Source: Oscillospiraceae bacterium
GTDB lineage: Bacteria > Bacillota > Clostridia > Oscillospirales > Ruminococcaceae
NCBI GenBank assembly: GCA_014799385.1
Contig: JAAVIC010000022.1
Span: 1 to 64,000, forward strand
Direction of reading: 5' to 3'
DNA: 64,000 bases
Shown in pieces: positions 7,524-13,957 of this stretch (the first letter of the stretch is position 1; the number at the start of each line of letters is the position of its first letter). A program made the position numbers and the translations under genes. Below the pieces are notes generated by a model. It ran no database searches, was not told the origin of the DNA, and saw only the letters and a program-made list of their open reading frames with translations.

Positions 7524-9252
7524 TTTAACTTTAGGCTCGTTGTTTGACGGGAGCGGCGGTTTTCCGCTTGCAGGAATATTATGTGGAATTACTCCGATTT
7601 GGAGCAGCGAAATCGAGCCGTTTCCGATTCGTGTAACGGAAAAGCGACTGCCGAATGTGCGGCATTTTGGCGATATATCCAATCTGAACGGTGCTGAATT
7701 GCCGCCTGTGGATATTATAACATTCGGTTCGCCGTGTCAGGATATGTCGGTAGCCGGGAAACGGAGCGGCTTGTGCGGAGAGCGTTCGGGTTTATTTTAT
7801 GAAGCAATCCGCGTAATAAAGGAAATGAGAGGTGCTACTAATGGCAAACATCCGAGATACATCGTGTGGGAGAACGTCCTCGGTGCGTTCTCCTCAAACA
7901 AAGGCGAGGATTTCCGCGCCGTCCTTGAAGAAATCTGCCGCATCGCGGATAATAAAGTATCAATTCCTGGATTTGAGAAGTGGCGTGGTGCGGGAGAAAT
8001 CGTGGGAAACGGATATTCCCTTGCTTGGAGAACCCTTGACGCGCAGTTTTGGGGAGTTCCCCAACGTCGCCGTAGAATCTTTCTTATCGCAGATTTTAGA
8101 GGTCAGAGTGTCGGAAAAGTATTATTTGAGTCCGAAAGCCTGTCTGGGCATTTTGAGAAGAGCAAAATTGCGCGGGAAAGAACTACCGGAAGTGCTGAAA
8201 AAGGCTTTAGAGCAACAGTCTGCTTGAACGACCAAGGCGGAGAGCGCATTGACATCACTGATGATGTCACTTGCACCTTGAGAGCCTCAGCTCATCACCC
8301 GCCATGTGTTCTCAACGCGGCAGGGTTCTGCATGGAGCATTCCGCAAACTCTCGGAGCATTGGCTACGAAAAAGAAACCTCACCTACACTCCGTGCCGGG
8401 ACTGTTCCGGCTGCTGTTTTTGAAAATCATTCACAGGATACGAGATACACGTTGCTTAATGAGGTCGCTCCCACCGTGTCCTCAACCTATGGAATGGGCG
8501 GAAATAATCAGTCTTTGGTAGTGGAGAATGTCGGAAATTTCGATATTCGGCTGACTTCTGAGGGCACAAAGAACGCCCGGGCGAACATCTATGAAACAGA
8601 TACCTCACGCACAATCGACTGCAGCGGAAATTCTCCCGATAGGAATCAGGGCGGGCTTGCTATAGTCTCATACGGAATAGACCGAGCAGCTTTCAATCAA
8701 GGCAGAAATGCTCAATTTGATTTTACTGTTGATGAGGAGATACAACCGACCATTGTCGCAAAAGGTGCAGGGGCGGTTGTACAGCCGACTTTTACATCAA
8801 GCAAGGCATCGTTTTTTACAAATTATTCGGAAGAAGTGACAGGCACACTCGTTGCGACCGACTACAAAGACCCACCAATCGTCAACGATAGCGAGTTGCA
8901 ATACATAGTGCGTCGCCTGACTCCAACTGAATGCGCGAGACTGCAAGGATTTCCCGACTGGTGGTGTGAAAATCTCGGTGAGGATAATCCGAACGAGGGT
9001 GAAATTGCACACTGGCGGCAGATTTTCGAGGAATATCGAGCGGCTGCAGGCAAGCCGTCAAAGCCAAAAACCGATAAGCAGATTATTAAATGGCTTCGTA
9101 ATCCGCATAGCGACAGTGCGGAATACAAGCTGTGGGGAAATGGAGTTGCTTTGCCGTGCGTTTGTTTCGTACTGTCGGGGATTGTTTGGTACAATTCCGA
9201 CAAAAATTTGCAGAAATGTTTGTACACCAGTGACATTGATAAATCAACGTAG
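7516..9252 (+). CDS. DNA (cytosine-5) methyltransferase with long repetitive insert
   Basis: 578 residues from GTG 7516 (AGGAGGTGG upstream). Motifs: I GSLFDGSGGF (7-16), IV GSPCQD with nucleophile Cys74, VI ENV (119-121), VIII QRRRR (183-187), IX RRLTPTECARLQGFPDWW (466-483), X GNGVALPC (541-548). The 275 residues between VIII and IX, normally the target-recognition region, carry about six degenerate copies of a [DE]-x3-T-[LIV]-x-[AS] unit (near 249, 286, 315, 360, 407, 438). Likely role: DNA self-modification against restriction. The last codons overlap the upstream part of the promoter for the next gene. Confidence 0.93.
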   Translation: MSDLTLGSLFDGSGGFPLAGILCGITPIWSSEIEPFPIRVTEKRLPNVRHFGDISNLNGAELPPVDIITFGSPCQDMSVAGKRSGLCGERSGLFYEAIRVIKEMRGATNGKHPRYIVWENVLGAFSSNKGEDFRAVLEEICRIADNKVSIPGFEKWRGAGEIVGNGYSLAWRTLDAQFWGVPQRRRRIFLIADFRGQSVGKVLFESESLSGHFEKSKIARERTTGSAEKGFRATVCLNDQGGERIDITDDVTCTLRASAHHPPCVLNAAGFCMEHSANSRSIGYEKETSPTLRAGTVPAAVFENHSQDTRYTLLNEVAPTVSSTYGMGGNNQSLVVENVGNFDIRLTSEGTKNARANIYETDTSRTIDCSGNSPDRNQGGLAIVSYGIDRAAFNQGRNAQFDFTVDEEIQPTIVAKGAGAVVQPTFTSSKASFFTNYSEEVTGTLVATDYKDPPIVNDSELQYIVRRLTPTECARLQGFPDWWCENLGEDNPNEGEIAHWRQIFEEYRAAAGKPSKPKTDKQIIKWLRNPHSDSAEYKLWGNGVALPCVCFVLSGIVWYNSDKNLQKCLYTSDIDKST

Positions 9253-9264
9253 AAGAGTTAAAAT
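9236..9264 (+). promoter_or_regulatory. Accessory-module promoter A
   Basis: TTGATA (9236-9241), exactly 17 bases, TAAAAT (9259-9264), with AGAGT directly before the -10. It is one of three near-identical promoters (also 10028 and 11223). The -35 lies inside the end of the methyltransferase gene. Confidence 0.7.
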
Positions 9265-9293
9265 GTCAGTACAAAACAAGGAGGGGTTTTAGA

Positions 9294-9986
9294 ATGAAAA
9301 TCAATTTTAACGTTACCGGCACACGGCGTAAGGATTTTGTGAAGGCGATTGCTGAAATTTTGGAGGTTCAGCCGAAATATCTGGGAACACCAACAATGGC
9401 TTATCAAGTTGACTATTTTGAAGTCGATAGGAACGGCATTTTAGAATTTGATGACCGCACCGGCAGTAAAGAAATCGAGAACCTTTTGGAGCGGCTTGCA
9501 GAGCGCGGATTTTGCGCTGTAACGTCTCAAAATGAAGAGGATGGTGAAGTTGCTCTTCAAATGCAACAAGCCCCGCAAAACGCAAATTTCGGGCTTGTTG
9601 TGGAAGTTCCGAAAGAGTGCGTTAATGTTGATAATATCAACAATCTAATTTCGGCAAAAGGCGCGCTGATTAAAAAGGCTTTATCAATTGAGAATTTGCC
9701 CGTTGAGGTGGGCGAGAGCATCGTTAAATTTCCGTGGTTTGAACGCGAACTGAGCACCGATGAAGTGAGTGCATTTACGCATTTCATTTCCGCGCTTTGC
9801 AAAATGTCCGTGGAACTGAAGCGAATTGATTGCAAGTCCAAACCGATCGAGAATGAGAAGTACGCGTTTCGTTGTTTTTTGCTTCGATTGGGATTCATCG
9901 GCTCGGAGTACAAGACCGAACGTAAGATTTTGCTAAAAAACCTTGAGGGCTCGGCGGCATTCAAATTTCCAAAGCAACTGTCATAA
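9294..9986 (+). CDS. Accessory-module protein sharing a C-terminal tail with the amidoligase
   Basis: 230 residues, no signal peptide or membrane segment. I recognise only that comparable proteins, often labelled 'virulence-related', occur with amidoligases in Firmicutes mobile elements. The last ~45 residues (186-230, ENEKYAFRCFLLRLGFIGSE and on) closely match the last ~44 residues of the neighbouring amidoligase. That suggests a common docking or recognition tail. The N-terminal part (1-90) looks alpha/beta. It has its own promoter and an AGGAGGGG ribosome site. Function unknown. Confidence 0.72.
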   Translation: MKINFNVTGTRRKDFVKAIAEILEVQPKYLGTPTMAYQVDYFEVDRNGILEFDDRTGSKEIENLLERLAERGFCAVTSQNEEDGEVALQMQQAPQNANFGLVVEVPKECVNVDNINNLISAKGALIKKALSIENLPVEVGESIVKFPWFERELSTDEVSAFTHFISALCKMSVELKRIDCKSKPIENEKYAFRCFLLRLGFIGSEYKTERKILLKNLEGSAAFKFPKQLS

Positions 9987-9988
9987 TA

Positions 9989-10018
9989 TACACAAATTCT
10001 TCGTTGAAAGTTTGTGTA
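9989..10018 (+). repeat. Inverted repeat upstream of promoter B
   Basis: TACACAAA (9989-9996) and TTTGTGTA (10011-10018) form a perfect 8-bp dyad with a partly complementary interior (TTC/GAA). It lies 10 bases upstream of the -35 of promoter B, so it could be an operator. It could also be a weak terminator for the preceding gene. Confidence 0.5.
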
Positions 10019-10027
10019 CAAATGGTA

Positions 10028-10056
10028 TTGCTATAATCCTCCAAAAGAGTTAATAT
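10028..10056 (+). promoter_or_regulatory. Accessory-module promoter B (amidoligase)
   Basis: TTGCTA (10028-10033), 17 bases, TAATAT (10051-10056), again with AGAGT immediately before the -10. It precedes the amidoligase gene. A short GGGCAATGCCC-centred dyad lies in the 5' leader at about 10069-10079. Confidence 0.72.
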
Positions 10057-10114
10057 ACAGTTACCGAAAGGGCAATGCCCTACGGAAAACAAAAACATTT
10101 TGGAGGACAAAGCA

Positions 10115-11059
10115 ATGAAAAATACAGAGAAGCAAATCACAGAAATTAAGAGCCAGACCATTGGGGTTGAGGTTGAAATGAACAACATTACCCGCGAAAA
10201 CGCGGCGAGGATTGCCGCAGAGTTCTTCGGAACAAACCGCAGCGAATACACCGATAGCCGAAACGGATACCGCACTTGGTCGGCTTGGGACTCGCAAGGG
10301 CGCGAATGGAAATTCCAGAGGGACGTTAGCATTGCGGGACCCGACAATCAGAAATGCGAATTGGTAACCCCGATACTCACCTACTCGGACATTGAAACCT
10401 TGCAGGAGCTTATCCGCAGACTTCGCAAAGCGGGCGCGAAAAGCGACGCCACAAGAGGGTGCGGAGTACATATTCACATTGGGGCGAAAGGGCACACGGC
10501 ACAGACATTACGCAACCTCGCGAACATAATGGCGAGCCACGAGCGGCTGCTTGCAAGCGCACTCAACATTGACAGTCGCCGAATGAACCAATATTGCCGA
10601 ACGGTGGATACACGCTTCCTTACCGAGCTTAACCGCAAAAAGCCCGCAACAATGGCGCAGCTTGCAGATATTTGGTACGGTTCGCAGGGAGAGAATTATG
10701 ACAGAAACCACCATTACAACAGCAGCCGATACCATATGCTGAACCTGCACGCCACATTTACAAAAGGAACGGTCGAGTTCAGACTTTTCCAATTTGACGC
10801 ACCCGCTGACGGCAAGCAGAACGGACTGCACGCGGGGCAACTCAAATCCTACATTCAACTTTGCCTTGCACTCAGCGCACTTGCAAAGAATGCGAAAAGC
10901 GCCTCACCGAAGCCCCAGCAAACCGAGAATCCGAAATACGCAATGCGGACTTGGCTGCTTCGGCTCGGATTCATCGGTGAGGAATTTGCGACAGCGCGAG
11001 AAATCTTTACCAAGCGGCTGAACGGTGACACGGCATTCCGAAACAGAAGAGCGGCTTAA
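10115..11059 (+). CDS. Amidoligase-family enzyme (ATP-dependent COOH-NH2 ligase)
   Basis: 314 residues. Family hallmarks are GVEVEM (17-22), KFQRDVSI (66-73) with CELVTP (81-86), GCGVHIHIG (115-123), RYHMLNLH (205-212) and EFRLFQF (221-227). These are the acidic and histidine residues of the glutamine-synthetase-like ATP/metal site. The reaction would be formation of an amide or isopeptide bond; the substrate is unknown. The last 44 residues repeat the tail of the upstream neighbour. ATG 10115 is chosen for TGGAGGAC upstream. A GGCT gene lies two genes downstream, a pairing known from comparative genomics of this family. Cytoplasmic. Confidence 0.9.
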   Translation: MKNTEKQITEIKSQTIGVEVEMNNITRENAARIAAEFFGTNRSEYTDSRNGYRTWSAWDSQGREWKFQRDVSIAGPDNQKCELVTPILTYSDIETLQELIRRLRKAGAKSDATRGCGVHIHIGAKGHTAQTLRNLANIMASHERLLASALNIDSRRMNQYCRTVDTRFLTELNRKKPATMAQLADIWYGSQGENYDRNHHYNSSRYHMLNLHATFTKGTVEFRLFQFDAPADGKQNGLHAGQLKSYIQLCLALSALAKNAKSASPKPQQTENPKYAMRTWLLRLGFIGEEFATAREIFTKRLNGDTAFRNRRAA

Positions 11060-11071
11060 ACCGCCAAAATT

Positions 11072-11093
11072 GCCCCGCAAAGGCGGGGCTTTT
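11072..11093 (+). terminator. Intrinsic terminator after amidoligase
   Basis: GCCCCGC / AAAG loop / GCGGGGC followed by TTTT. Good rho-independent form, 12 bases after the stop. Confidence 0.85.
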
Positions 11094-11222
11094 GCGGTGG
11101 TGGTAAAACTACCAGGCTGAATGTTAAAAACGCAATACGGCGCAAATTTAGGGCTAATTTGGTGGGTGTAAGCTGCACAATTCCAACTGCCGATATTTGT
11201 GGAAATTATTATCAAAAAACGC

Positions 11223-11251
11223 TTGCTATTTATCCGTTTTAGAGTTAATAT
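11223..11251 (+). promoter_or_regulatory. Accessory-module promoter C
   Basis: TTGCTA (11223-11228), 17 bases, TAATAT (11246-11251), with AGAGT next to the -10. Upstream, ACAATTCC and ATTTGTGGAAAT resemble ACAATTCC and ATTTGCAGAAAT upstream of promoter A at nearly the same distances. That indicates duplicated control regions. Confidence 0.72.
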
Positions 11252-11295
11252 GTAACTACAAAAGGGAAAACAAAACACAAGCGGAGGATAAGAAA

Positions 11296-11511
11296 ATGAA
11301 AAAGGCTACTTGGACAGTAAAAATTCACACGGTTACAGGCGAGGGGAAAACAACGATTGAGAACGGCATTAAGACCTACACTCCTTGTACAGGCTGGGTT
11401 GAAGTCAAAACCTTCAGCGACTTCGCGGAAGCAGACGAGTGGGTTTGTATCTACGCGAGGGAGCACGGGGTTTTACCGAATGACATCAAGTTGACGCGCA
11501 CAGAAGATTGA
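11296..11511 (+). CDS. Small accessory-module protein, unknown function
   Basis: 71 residues: a beta-rich N-terminal part (TWTVKIHTVTGEGKTTIENG) and a helical second half. A GCGGAGG ribosome site is present. It has its own copy of the module promoter and sits between the amidoligase and the GGCT gene, so it may belong to that pathway, possibly as a substrate or carrier. The latter is speculation. Confidence 0.6.
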   Translation: MKKATWTVKIHTVTGEGKTTIENGIKTYTPCTGWVEVKTFSDFAEADEWVCIYAREHGVLPNDIKLTRTED

Positions 11512-11565
11512 CGCAAAACCGCCTCGCTTCGGTGGGGGTGGCGGTAAAAGCGAAAGGAGGAAATT

Positions 11566-12018
11566 ATGAAACGGCTTTATTTGGCTTATGGCAGCAACCT
11601 CAATGTTCAGCAAATGCGGTATCGTTGCCCGGGTGCAAAGGTTATCGGAACGGCGGCAATTCGCAACTACGAGCTGCTGTTCAAAGGTTCGCAAAGCGGC
11701 TCGTACCTCACCATAGAACCAAAGCACGGTGGCAAAGTCCCCGTTGCGGTGTGGGAAGTGGACGAAGATGACGAACTAGCACTCGACCGCTACGAGGGAT
11801 TCCCGACATTCTACTACAAAAAGGACGTAAACATTGATGTTAAGTTCTCCGATGGCACAGTTGAAAGGCGAGTGGCTTTTGTGTATGTTATGCACGAGGA
11901 ACGTCCCCGTGGAACACCGACACAGTATTATATGGACGTGTGCCGCGAGGGGTATAGGAGCTTTGGATTTGATGAGAAGTTCCTCAATAACGCATTTGGA
12001 AGGAGTGTGAAAGTATGA
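11566..12018 (+). CDS. Gamma-glutamylcyclotransferase (GGCT/AIG2-like)
   Basis: 150 residues with the family's substrate-binding YGSN at 8-11 and the catalytic glutamate in DRYEGFP (Glu77), followed by FYYK. The normal length is about 140-160. Members release gamma-glutamyl groups as pyroglutamate or cleave gamma-glutamylamines. With the adjacent amidoligase it could reverse or trim an amide-linked modification (inference). A strong AAAGGAGGAA ribosome site is present. The 54-base gap before it holds an ACCGCC/GGCGGT dyad. Confidence 0.9.
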   Translation: MKRLYLAYGSNLNVQQMRYRCPGAKVIGTAAIRNYELLFKGSQSGSYLTIEPKHGGKVPVAVWEVDEDDELALDRYEGFPTFYYKKDVNIDVKFSDGTVERRVAFVYVMHEERPRGTPTQYYMDVCREGYRSFGFDEKFLNNAFGRSVKV

Positions 12019-12230
12019 ATGTAAGGAAAAACGAGCGGCTTTGTGGTAGAATCTGCCCGAAATGCGGTATAACGTATCACGATGTTCCCGCCGTGTCGCG
12101 GACAAACGGAACATCAATCTGTCCCGATTGCGGCGTGCGTGAAGCACTGGAGAGCATTGGCGTATGTACGGCGGAGCGTGAGGAAATCCTTAAAACAATT
12201 CACAGAGCAACGCGTGCAAATTGTACATAA
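12015..12230 (+). CDS. Small zinc-ribbon protein
   Basis: 71 residues with CPKCG (about 14-18) and CPDCG (about 36-40), typical of a zinc ribbon, then a short helix. It overlaps the GGCT gene by ATGA and so is its coupled partner, which ties it to the accessory module. Role unknown. The following 195 bases to the next gene hold a GC-rich patch with a GAGCC/GGCTC dyad near 12340 and no gene I can support. Confidence 0.65.
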   Translation: MNVRKNERLCGRICPKCGITYHDVPAVSRTNGTSICPDCGVREALESIGVCTAEREEILKTIHRATRANCT

Positions 12231-12425
12231 GTTCAGAGCACTTGATAGGGTGGAACACGTTACTTTTTCCGTTCATTATCTTGTCTTTGACGTTGAACAA
12301 AAGAAAAAGGTACTGTCCCGCCCCCGCCGGGAGCCTGCGGGCTCGACGACCCCGGATTGCGCTCAGTTAGTGGGCAAAAAATGGGGGCATTAAACTAAAC
12401 TCGAAAATTGAAAGGGGATAGGGTT

Positions 12426-13091
12426 ATGGCAAGAAAAAGCAACACGGAGCAGAGCAGTTCGAGCAGTAAAAAGCGCGCTGCCGCCAGTGGAACAAAGCAA
12501 ATCATCTATTCGCTTGATGCGGGTACACCGATTTTTGTTACCGCTGCGGATATTTGCACCGCGTTCGGGAAAACCAAGTCGCGAATCAGTCAGATTACCG
12601 GTGACGGGATTATACATAAAACAACAACGAAATTTGGGTCGCTGTATAACCTGTTTGAAACCGTAAAATCATACTGCGAGTACCTTGAAAACCGCGCAAA
12701 CAAGGTAGACGAGAATACCGCCGCGCTGGAGCTCCGCCGCAAAAAGGCGGAGGCAAAGCTGAAGGAGTCCAAGGCTACGGTGGCGGAGCTTGAGGCGGCG
12801 GAGTTCCAAGGCAAAATGCACCGCTCCGAGGACGTTCAAGCGATGACAGCCGATCTGCTTTACTACGTTCGCGGTTCACTTTTGGCGCTTGCGGGACGGT
12901 GCGCAACCGACTGCGCCGCGTCCGATGATCCCGCCGAAATCCAGAAAATTATCGAGCGTGAGGTCTTTGCAATACTCCATGACCTCTCGGAGTATAAGTA
13001 TGACAGCAAACGCTATGATGAGCTGGTTCGGCAGCGTATGAAGCGCGAGGTTGATACGGACGTATCCGACGGCGATGAAGATAACGAATAG
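12426..13091 (+). CDS. Terminase small subunit, Nu1-like
   Basis: 221 residues. A winged-helix-like segment at about 35-65 (FVTAADICTAFGKTKSRISQ) resembles the Nu1 DNA-binding domain. A long charged helix follows (about 90-130), then a helical C-terminal domain that would contact the large subunit. A GpA-type TerL follows, matching the lambda pairing. An AAAGGGG ribosome site is present. Two stem-loops and late promoter 2 separate it from TerL. Confidence 0.75.
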   Translation: MARKSNTEQSSSSSKKRAAASGTKQIIYSLDAGTPIFVTAADICTAFGKTKSRISQITGDGIIHKTTTKFGSLYNLFETVKSYCEYLENRANKVDENTAALELRRKKAEAKLKESKATVAELEAAEFQGKMHRSEDVQAMTADLLYYVRGSLLALAGRCATDCAASDDPAEIQKIIEREVFAILHDLSEYKYDSKRYDELVRQRMKREVDTDVSDGDEDNE

Positions 13092-13153
13092 CGGAATTGT
13101 GCAATTTTGACAATATCACAATCCGATATTTGTACAATATTTTTCAAAAAAAA

Positions 13154-13196
13154 TGTAACGAATGTTACTTTTGTTACGATTGACCTGTGGTATAAT
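13154..13196 (+). promoter_or_regulatory. Late promoter 2 with activator box
   Basis: A TGTAACGAATGTTACTTTTG box followed by TTACGAT, then TATAAT (13191-13196). Box, spacing and -10 position match late promoter 1 (5734-5776). No canonical -35 is placed 17 bases from the -10, as expected of an activator-dependent promoter. Confidence 0.75.
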
Positions 13197-13217
13197 AGAA
13201 TTGGACAAAAATACAGC

Positions 13218-13248
13218 CCCCGCGAAAATTAATCGCGGGGTTTCTTGT
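13218..13248 (+). terminator. Intrinsic terminator just downstream of late promoter 2
   Basis: CCCCGCG (13218-13224) / 9-base loop / CGCGGGG (13234-13240), then TTTCTTGT. It starts only about 14 bases after the predicted start site of late promoter 2. It may end the upstream terS transcript or attenuate the late transcript. Confidence 0.78.
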
Positions 13249-13268
13249 ACCCTCGAATCCCTAAAAAT

Positions 13269-13375
13269 CTTAATCGAACGGGAATTTCTGCAAAATTCTC
13301 AACAAATTCACACTATTTTACGTTGAAATGTTGAAAATTTCGTGCGAATTACAGGCAAGTTTCCGCTCGATTAAG
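13269..13375. repeat. Long imperfect inverted repeat, candidate cos/pac or regulatory site
   Basis: CTTAATCGAACGGGAA (13269-13284) pairs with TTTCCGCTCGATTAAG (13360-13375) in 14 of 16 positions. Inside, AAATTCTCAAC and GTTGAAAATTT pair in 10 of 11, and CAACA/TGTTG pair further in. This occupies most of the 327-base gap between the small terminase and the VRR-NUC gene; no gene is seen there. Confidence 0.6.
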
Positions 13376-13417
13376 TAAAAATGGGATACGAGCGTACTGT
13401 TGAAAATGGAGGTTGAA

Positions 13418-13780
13418 ATGCAGCACAACGAGGACAACGAGCAAATAATGCTATTTGACTGGGCGGCGGCGCAATCGGGGAAATATCCCGAATTGTCGCT
13501 GCTTTTTCATATCCCGAACGGTGGAAAACGGAATGTTCGCGAGGCGGCGCGGTTCAAGCGTATGGGTGTAAAGGCGGGTGTTCCCGACTTGTTTCTGCCT
13601 GTTCCTCGCGGGAAATTTCACGGGCTTTTCGTGGAGCTTAAATCGACTAAGGGAAAACTATCCGATTATCAAAGGAAATGGCTCTCCGAATTGGCGGCGA
13701 GCGGCTATGCCGCTTGCGTGTGCTTTGGATTTGACGAAGCTCGGCGGGATATTTTGAATTACCTTGAGGGAAAATTGTAA
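13418..13780 (+). CDS. VRR-NUC domain nuclease
   Basis: 120 residues, a stand-alone VRR-NUC domain of the PD-(D/E)xK type. Visible motifs are HIPNGG (about 33-38), GVKAGVPDLFLP (about 54-65, catalytic Asp), GLFVELKSTKGKLSDYQ (E-x-K). Phage VRR-NUC proteins are taken to be structure-specific nucleases, possibly clearing junctions before packaging, which suits its position beside the terminase. ATG 13418 has GGAGG six bases upstream; ATGs at 13400 and 13406 lack this. Confidence 0.9.
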   Translation: MQHNEDNEQIMLFDWAAAQSGKYPELSLLFHIPNGGKRNVREAARFKRMGVKAGVPDLFLPVPRGKFHGLFVELKSTKGKLSDYQRKWLSELAASGYAACVCFGFDEARRDILNYLEGKL

Positions 13781-13811
13781 ATCGGAAATTTTCCGTTTTG
13801 CACGCGCTTGC

Positions 13812-13861
13812 AAAAATCCGCGTTGTGCCGCTGAAGTATCGGCGGCAGACCGCGGATTTTT
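13812..13861. terminator. Strong two-part hairpin, possible bidirectional terminator or structured RNA
   Basis: AAAAATCCGCG (13812-13822) pairs perfectly with CGCGGATTTTT (13851-13861). An inner TGCCGC/GCGGCA stem closes a loop of about 10 bases. The A-tract and T-tract would let it terminate in either direction, yet it lies inside the late operon, between the VRR-NUC and TerL genes. Confidence 0.68.
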
Positions 13862-13871
13862 CCGTATCACT

Positions 13872-13933
13872 TTGGCGCGGGTTGGACACAGAGTCAAACA
13901 ATGCATTTTTTAGTCTGATAACCACCGCGCCAA
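13872..13933. repeat. Inverted repeat before TerL
   Basis: TTGGCGCGG (13872-13880) and CCGCGCCAA (13925-13933) are perfectly complementary over 9 bp, 44 bases apart. It ends 13 bases before the TerL ribosome site, so it may affect TerL translation or be a packaging site. Confidence 0.55.
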
Positions 13934-13957
13934 GCTGATTTTATGGAGGTGGAATTT

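Noticed and set aside
12082-12393. A 103-codon open frame after the GGCT gene
   Set aside because: It overlaps the zinc-ribbon gene in another frame, lacks a ribosome site, and has the composition of an accidental frame.
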